Shown in pieces: positions 56,779 to 64,000 of a stretch of 64,000 bases of DNA (within the stretch, counting starts at the first letter, position 1; every line of letters starts with the position of its first letter). This DNA is from Impatiens glandulifera. Its lineage: Eukaryota; Streptophyta; Magnoliopsida; Ericales; Balsaminaceae. The stretch spans positions 34,934,382 to 34,998,381 of the forward strand of contig NC_061863.1 in the NCBI RefSeq assembly GCF_907164915.1, written 5' to 3'. A program made the position numbers and the translations under genes. The notes below the pieces were generated by a model. That model worked only from the letters and a program-made list of their open reading frames with translations. It did not search any database and was not told the origin of the DNA.

Positions 56779-58118
56779 TGTTAGGATCTAGGTCGCCGCT
56801 GGTGGACCGGGGGTTGGACCGGTTAGCGGTTCTCACTCGTAGGGTGGTGATTAATCCGGTTAGAGATTAACACCGGGGTTTCAATACTACACAACCTGTC
56901 ACAAACCCTTGAACTAGGTTCAAGCGCGGAAGAGGTTTGCTTTCAAGTTGAAGCGGTACACGTGTATGATAGGCGGAATCGGTTTCGGATGATGGAGATT
57001 TGAAGAATGGTGGGTCGGTTTTGGCAATCTGGATGTTCGGTGTGATAAGTAGAGATTCGGTTTGGGGCGGTATGATTAGGTTAGTCGGTTATGTAATGAA
57101 GCCAACAGAAAGTAAATAACACGAAAGATTTTATGGATGTTCGGAGATAAAACTCCTACGTCACCCCTTCCTCTCGAAACCGCGAGAAGGATATTCACTA
57201 AGGAATACAAGTACAATTCGATCGAGACTTATTTCCTGCTCGATAACACTCTTACAATTCACACCGAAATTGTAACACACACTTAGAATTTAGCACTTAG
57301 GCTTTCTTAGAATACCACACTGTTATCACTTGTAGTAAATGCTTTCAACGCTTCACTTGTCTCACTTAATGTCTCGCTTAGTAACTTTCTGTGTCTACAT
57401 TTACTTTTCTGCAACTGCCTCCTTTTATAGTTGAAATATGCCAACGGTCATATTTCAAAGCCTTGAATCTGATTGGCTGATCAGAGATGCAGTGATTCAG
57501 TGTCTCAGACCTGCCGGTCGTCTCCTCAGACCTGACGGTCAATCTCAGACCTGGTATCCTGTTTCAGACCTGCCGGTCTGTAAAGCAAACCTGCTGGGTT
57601 TGTCTTTTACTTAATGTAGGCACTGTCTGCTTGGACAGTTGTCTGTACTTTGAAGATTTCCTTTCTGGCTTATCCCGAAGTAGAAGGATCCGGTAGTACT
57701 GTTTTCTGCAGCCTACAGTCTTTCCTCAGACTTGCATGGATATGGAAGTATTCAGTCTGTTCCTTTGGTATCATTCTCAACAGATACCCAAAGTGTCTTC
57801 TTGTACTCGTCGGCCTCTTGACTTGGCCTGGGTTGGCCACTTGACTTGGCCGAATGTCTTTTGATAGTGAAGTAACCGGACTTCTTCCGGTTATGATTGC
57901 CTTGTGGATTGATCGGCTGTATGATGGTTCCGGTTTTGAGCTTTGGCCGATCCTTCCTCTGTGCGGTCACGTACCGAATACTCTTGATTGGTTTGGTAGC
58001 TTGACCGGTTCGGTTTCTTCAGTTGGTTTTCTTTTGTTCATCCGGTCCGGTTCCTTGTTCCTGCGTAGGAAGTTTGTTTAAGTTAGGTTTATTTGAACCG
58101 GTATGAATTTATCTAACA
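56779..58118 (-). mobile_element. 5' LTR of copy 2, 1340 bp
   Basis: Equal in length and, as far as I can read, in sequence to 44111-45450. TATA box at 57419-57430 (minus CTATAAAAGGAGG), CAGACCTGCCGGTC array upstream (~57506-57600). Followed by the target duplication CATTG. Confidence 0.95.
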
Positions 58119-59979
58119 CATTGCTTGAACGTTTCTACCATAGATCTGAGTAAGCTTATCCCATATCTCTTTAGCAGATGAACAGGACTTAATTTCATAG
58201 AAAACGTTCATATTGATCGACTAATACAAAATCTTCCTAGCAACATTATCCAAGTTGTTGGTCATCTTGTCTTCAGTAGTCCACTCACTTCTTGGCTTTG
58301 AAATCTTTATGAGGCCATCAGTAATGACGCTCCACATATCACAATCAAGGGCAGGCAAGTGAGCTTGTATTCTCATCATCCAATATTCACAGTTATCTCT
58401 TGAAAGAATAGGTATCTTATTGATGATAGAAATGATTCAGGATCTTTGAGCTTGAGAATAGAAAACCTTGCTCTGATGCCAATTGATAGGATCAGCTTAA
58501 CCAATAGAGACGGGGTCTGGCGATTGATGAAGGCTTATGAAAAACTGTTTGAAAGAAATCTTGTTAGGGATTTAATTCACTTTCTATTCTACGAAAACCC
58601 TTGTAAACACTTGAAACAGAATCAAGTGCGGAAATGTTTACTTAGTTTTAAAGCTTAAGATGAAGAATGAGAGGATGACAGAAATGAAAAGACACAACAG
58701 TTTATTTATGGATGTTTAGAGCAAACTCTCCTACGTCACCCCTTCTTCCAACCACCAGAAGGATTCACTATGATATGATTTGAATCAAATACAGTTTGCA
58801 CACACTTAGCTCACTATTGAACAAAACACACCCTGTTCAACTTACAAGATGAAGAATATCACTCAGTTAAAGGATGCTTTTGATTCTAACTCTTTCTTGA
58901 TTAACACACAGTTTACTCAGGAAAGCTGCTAACAATTTCAAAGTTCAAAAGATTAATTTCCCTCTCTTGATTCAGGCTTGTTCGCTCTAAGTTCTAGTTG
59001 TTCTTCTGTTGTCCTTAAGAATCTTTAAATATGAACAGGTATCAACGATCGAATCTTCATAATGATACGTGGCACTCTTCCATTGGAACGCCTCCATAGT
59101 GCACAACAGACTCTGAATACAAGGATCGTGGCCGTACACAACTGGTAGTGCACCGAATATTGTTCAGAGATATACCTGTAAAACAAGTAGTGGGAAGGAT
59201 ATTCGCTTACATGTAATTAGTTAATTGGTTGCATCTGGCTGTCGTACTGATCTTCACTAGAAAGTGGAGCAGGAATAACGTACAGCTATAGCACGTGGGT
59301 AGGCGGGTGCTAGCTTCAAGCAACCTGCTTAAGTATAGCATCAGACATATTTCAATTAGACGACCCCGTCTAATAAAATCAAGCATCCCCGTCTAATAAC
59401 AGAATCCATTAGACCACCTGGTCTAATGAGATTAGATTTACGTCTAATTACAATCACTTCAAACTAATCTGAAGGAGTTAGACTGCATGTCTACTTTCTC
59501 TTTCGATTAGACTGCATGTCTAATTACGGTTCTACATCCGACTAGTTTGAAGGACTTAGACTACACGTCTAACTTTCACAATTCATTAGACTGCACGTCT
59601 AACTCTACGAGTTAGACTACACGTCTAATTACGAATTCATTAGACTGTACGTCTAACTCTACGAGTTAGACTGCACGTTTAATTACTGATCCATTAAACT
59701 GCATGTCTAATTACTGATCCATTAGACCGCACGTCTAACTACATGAGTTAGACTGTATGTCTAATTATGAATCCATTAGTCTGTACGTCTAACTCCAAGT
59801 GTTAGACTGCACGTCTAATACCATGCATCTAATACCAAATTGGTCTAATGAGCCTCATCAAAAATCTGATTTCGATACACTTGCATCAAAAATAGTTAGA
59901 TGCATATATAATCCATTCATCATCAAAATTCCAATAGTCAAACTATTTCAACACTTAGTCAAAATAATTTGACCCAACA
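58119..59979 (-). mobile_element. Second-family copia element B: gag fragment and 5' LTR
   Basis: 58119-58440 (minus) encodes the decayed gag N-terminus (SIINKIPILSRDNCEYWM, EWTTEDKMTNNLDNVA, AKEIWDKLTQIYG) with the start ATG changed and a stop in KILY*SINMN. A primer-like site TGGCATCAGAGCA is at 58469-58481 and the LTR at 58484-59979 (1496 bp). The gag is cut at about codon 115, where element A of the same family was inserted. Confidence 0.85.
59345..59850. repeat. GTCTAA/TTAGAC dyad repeats in LTR of element B
   Basis: Same short motifs as 42290-43960 (TTAGACTGCACGTCTAA and variants), irregularly arranged and without the 133 bp periodic amplification. Represents the unexpanded state of this U3. 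Confidence 0.8.
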
Positions 59980-62223
59980 ATACGAAATGATCGCCATAGG
60001 TGATACGATATTGTCTTGAGTCAGAAGTCATCAAATCGCCACCAAAATCACCATTTATCAAAGGAAGTGCGATCGGTACACGATAATGTCTTGCATCATA
60101 AATAAGCCATTAAGTTTATCTAGTCTAGGGTTTCTTGTGTATTTGTAAACATCGCTGGAATTTGCCCTCGATTGCGGTTTATCTGTGATAATTTCTTAGA
60201 TTTCCTACAATTACTCTGTTCTTTTTCTCCATTTCTACCATCATGGGAATGGGAAAGAACAAAAATAAAAAATCTAAAGAAGTTAGGGATTTTGTGTTGG
60301 AAGGAATAAAGGAAGCAACTGTCAAAGAAATTGAAAGAATTACTGAAGAAGTTATCAATGAACAATAGGATACCAACACAAGTAAGCAATCTGCTCCAAC
60401 TACTATTGGGAAAATTCTTGTTGAAAATGATGTAAGAAAACAGGGGAATAATGAAGGAGCTTGAAAGATACTCTATAATGAAAGAGCTAATCTATTTGAG
60501 CTCAAGAATCAGATTACAAAGCTCCTTATGCATGCCAAAAGAGGAGAAATTGTCATCAATAAGGAGAAAGTACATCAAATTACAATTCAACTCAACATCC
60601 ACTATCTTTAAGACTAGAATCTACTGAAAAAGAAGAATATGAAGAAATTATTCAATGGTCAGTTACTATAATGAAGGAGCTGATGAAGGATCCTAAATCT
60701 AAATTTTGTACTATCAGTAGCAACTTGACATGGAAAACTAAAGAATTCTGGCAGAATAACAACGCAAAAAAGTCAGAAGATCGTGTCTATAAAGGGAAAA
60801 TCTACTTGGGCAATACATAGACAAAAGTGGAGGTATTGACTACTCAATTTGAATTTAAATTGTCTACTGAAGTAGAGGAAAACTGTATTAAGGAATGAGA
60901 AAATATACTTGTGGGAAACTACATAGGGAAAAATAGAGTATCCTTCCCAATTACTAAAGATGCACTATTGATGCAATGGGAAGGAAAATGGCTGGATAAG
61001 ATTTCAGCAAATGTCCAGGATTTATATTTCCTTAAATTCAAGAAGGGATCTAATTTGGAGGAAATTCTAGAAAATGGGTATACATATATAGGATCTAACT
61101 ATATGAAATTGAAAAAATGGTCTGAAGACTTGAACTTATTGAGTAAGCCAAAAGAAACTGCACAGATATGGTTCAAGCTCTGGAATATACCTGTATATAT
61201 GTATAATTTTGAAGCACTTTGTCATTTTACAGGTTTAATGGGTAGACCATTAAAAATGGATCCAATTATTGAAGGAGGAGAGAACCTATCATTTGCTAGA
61301 ATTAATATTGAGGTGCATCCTAGAAGAACACTACGGAAAAGTATGACCGTAGTAGACAGAAAAGGAAAACCTATTGTCATGGAAATCACTTATGAGTGGA
61401 GGATACCTTCCAACATGCAAGCCCAAAATGTAATTTGGCTAAGGAAGAATATCAGAAAATTCATAACGACCAGAAAGTAAAGATGTAGGAAAATGAAACA
61501 AAGGTGCCTATTTTCAAAGAGCAAAATGTGGTTAAAGAACATGAAATAGAAGATAAAGAAAAATTTTGACAAGAAGAAAGCAGTTCGAAAAAGGAGGTGG
61601 AACCTCAACCTAATCATGTTGAAGAGATAGTTGAGGATTCTCAATCAAATCAAGTTGAAGTGGTTGCTGATGAAAATAGAGAGGAAGATACTTAGGTTAA
61701 TCAATAAGAAGAAGAGAATTACAAGGTTGATACAGAGGAATCCAAAGTTGTTGAGAATTCCAAAGCTGAAGTTGAATGAAATAAAGACAATGATGTCGAA
61801 ATTCAAGTTGAGAACAACAAGGTGAAGAGCCCGGAAATCTTGAATAATAATTATTTCTATTAAATCAGAACGGGTTCATATAAAGAAAGAAATCAAAATG
61901 AAAATATGCAGTATTCATCAACCTCTTCAGTTCATCCCTCTTTCATTGCAAGAGGAAGGAGAATGGAAGAGGAAGATAACATGTTGAAATATCAGGTTGG
62001 TAAGGAAATAAAAATCATAATTAGGATAATTAAGTTTTGATATAGTTTATAATTTTTATTTGTAATCTCTGTTTCTTGTATGTTTGATTGCTACTAATCA
62101 TGTTCTTTATGGTCGTTTGATTGTCATCATTTAATCATATCTAAAAGTTGTCTAGCTTTGATTCTTGACCCTCCTACTTTTAGAATTTTAAGGAAAATGG
62201 TTTTAACCGTTTTCCCAAAAAAA
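59980..62223 (+). mobile_element. Degenerate plant LINE (L1-type), internally deleted
   Basis: Plus strand: possible 5' leader (59980-60242), decayed ORF1, then a jump to a 3' untranslated region ending TTTTCCCAAAAAAAA at about 62210-62223, right before satellite sequence. The terminal A tract and ORF1 type indicate a LINE. The endonuclease and reverse transcriptase are missing. The exact left boundary next to the LTR is uncertain. Confidence 0.6.
60243..61480 (+). pseudogene. LINE ORF1 remnant with DUF4283-type region
   Basis: Starts MGMGKNKNKKSKEVRDF at 60243 and has several stops and shifts up to 60900. From 60911 a 189-codon frame shows LPF-type features: ISANVQDLYFLKF, IWFKLWNIPVYMYNFEALCHF, GLMGRPLKMDP, LSFARINIEV and ITYEWRIP. 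These match the DUF4283 region of plant LINE ORF1/gag-like proteins. The zinc knuckle that normally follows YEW-P is scrambled across frames. Not functional. Confidence 0.65.
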
Positions 62224-64000
62224 ACTTATTCGAATAATATTTATTATATTTTATTATTTTATGTTAGGTTGTATTTTGTTTTTAATAAGTAAAACTCATC
62301 TAATTACATTTAAATAATGTGTTGATAAGCTTTTTTATTTTCGGATATTCTAAGGAAAAGAAGTATTTTAATTTAAATATGATTTTTTTTGGATTAAAAT
62401 AATAATCTTATCGTATTTGAAATTACACTGATATTTCTTAATCAATTTTGGGATATTATAAATTATTTGATTTTAAATTGCATTAATTTTTATTTATTTC
62501 AATTAATTTAATATAATCTAAGAATATTTATGTAATATAAATGTTATCTCAACCAAATAAAAATTATCCCAAAACTATTCGAATATTATTTACCATATTG
62601 TAAGTAAAGTTATCTCAGTATATTATAAATTATTTTGAAACGTACTTTTTCATTTTAGAATATTTTTAGAATATCCAATATTTTTACTTTGAATAAAAGT
62701 TTTTTCGTTTAAACAAATTTTTTTATTGTATTTTACAATAAGACTTGTTCTCTTAATGTATTTTGAGATATTTCATGTATTTTATTTTAAATTGACTTAT
62801 TTATTTATTTATTTATTTTAGTTTAATTTAAACTAAAATTATGTTTGTAATAAAAAAGTTATGTCAACCAGATATGAATTATCGCAAACTTTATTTGATT
62901 ATTATTTACAATATTGTATTATTTTATGTTTGGTTATATTTTTTAATAAGTAAAAGTTATCTCAATATATTATAAATTATTTTGAGACCTACTTTTTCAT
63001 ATTAGAATAATCTTAGAATTTCAGAAATGTTTATTTAAAATTAGAGTTTTATTGGTTTAATAAAATTATCTTATCGTATTTCAAAATAATATGAGTTTTC
63101 TTGATTATTTGAGATATTTTGTGTGAATTTATTTCAAATTATATTTTTTTTATTTCATTTATTTTAATGTAAATTGAGATTAGTTTTTTAATATAAAATT
63201 TATTACAAATGCATATATATAAATTAAAACAAATTTTATTCGAATATTGTTTACCATATTGTATTATTTTATGTTAGGTTATATTTGTTTTTAAAAAGTA
63301 AACTTATCTTAACACATTATAAATTATTTTGAGAATAACTTTTATTTATTTTGAAATATTATTAGATTACTGGGTATTTTTATTTAAAATAAGATTTAAA
63401 AAAATTTTATTTATCGTCTTTCAAAATATGATGAGTTCTCTTAATTATTTTGAGATATTTCGTTTGATTATATTTAAAATTGCATTTTTTTCATTTATTT
63501 TAATTTAAACTAATTTTAGTTTTGTAATATAAAAGTAATCACAACTGAATGGACCAAACTTATTCAAATATTATTTAATATATTTTATTATTGTATGTTA
63601 GATTGTATTTCCTTTTTAATAAGTAAAAGTCATCTCAACACAATTAAATCATGTGATGATCACCTTTTTTTTAGATATTCTAAGAAAAAGAAGTGTTTAA
63701 ATTTAATTAAGAGTTTTTTTGGATTAAAATAATAATCTTATCGTATTTGAAATTACACTGACATTTCTTAATCAATTTGGGATATTATAAATTATTTGAT
63801 TTTATATTGCATTAATTTTTATTTATTTCAATTAATTTAATATAATCTAAGAATAGTTATGTAATATAAATGTTATCTCAACCAAATAAAAATTATCCCA
63901 AAACTATTCGAACATTATTTACCATATTGTATTATTTTATGTTAAGTTATATTTTTTTAATAAGTAAAGTTATCTCAGTACATTATAAATTATTTTGAAA
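62224..64000. repeat. Satellite array, diverged ~1330 bp higher-order form
   Basis: Same satellite as 12134-16400 but with more substitutions and an inserted TTACACTGA. That marker occurs at ~62423 and ~63753, a spacing of 1330 bp. In between only the other type of ~335 bp half-unit is seen, so the repeat here behaves as a four-part unit. Runs off the window edge. Confidence 0.88.

Larger units (their letters stand above)
44111..58118 (-). mobile_element. Complete 14.0 kb Ty1/copia (Sirevirus-like) element, copy 2
   Basis: Two 1340 bp LTRs (44111-45450 and 56779-58118), flanked by CATTG at 44106-44110 and 58119-58123. Minus-strand order: 5' LTR, primer site, gag, pol, ORF A, ORF B, ORF C, PPT repeats, 3' LTR. 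No difference between the LTRs was noticed on reading, so the insertion is very recent. gag and pol are intact. Usual Sireviruses are around 9-10 kb; the excess here is the ~5.9 kb A-B-C region between pol and the 3' LTR. Confidence 0.96.

Overview
This is repeat-dominated plant nuclear DNA, almost certainly from a flowering plant. The evidence is Ty1/copia retrotransposons with initiator-Met-tRNA primer sites, hAT and pogo remnants, a plant-type LINE, GT-AG introns and very AT-rich satellite arrays. The density of nested elements and satellite suggests (peri)centromeric or other heterochromatin. I do not assign a species. A run of exactly 100 N (16401-16500) is an assembly gap.

Layout. 1-9350: AT-rich DNA with old repeats, namely a short tandem array, an LTR with primer site (2297-2614), a non-autonomous hAT-type element (4517-5149), an LTR fragment (6751-~7800), a hAT transposase remnant (8248-8715) and a pogo/Emigrant-like deletion derivative (8801-9349). 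9871-11315 (minus): a six-exon ankyrin-repeat gene with an internal stop. Its first exon and upstream DNA also occur at 5640-7032. 12134-16400: AT-rich satellite of ~670 bp made of two related ~335 bp halves; it returns at 27322-28374 and 62224-64000.

16501-27321 and 44111-58118 are two minus-strand copies of one large Ty1/copia (Sirevirus-like) family. The second is complete: 14.0 kb, two 1340 bp LTRs that look identical, and CATTG target duplications. Both keep open gag and pol frames. Downstream of pol each has three extra ORFs in a row (called A, B and C here) that are paralogous to each other. Each has its own TATA box 70-105 nt before its ATG. A third, diverged A-B-C cassette (29144-35725, plus strand) keeps the order and promoter layout but has lost gag-pol and is partly broken. 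This cassette is the most unusual thing in the window.

A second copia family is present as a broken element (35726-44103, minus). It is interrupted inside its integrase by a 2267 bp hAT-type fold-back element (36850-39116, perfect 8 bp target duplication) whose core is a huge inverted array of ACGTG-containing repeats. Its LTR has swollen to 2741 bp through a 133 bp minisatellite. It sits inside another copy of its own family (58119-59979), and the complete 14 kb element then inserted right beside that junction. A degenerate LINE (59980-62223) separates this nest from the last satellite block.

How the genes work together: gag and pol supply particle, protease, integrase, reverse transcriptase and RNase H. 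LTRs, primer sites and polypurine tracts supply the replication signals. The A-B-C products have no known function that I can establish. Apart from the ankyrin pseudogene I see no host gene.
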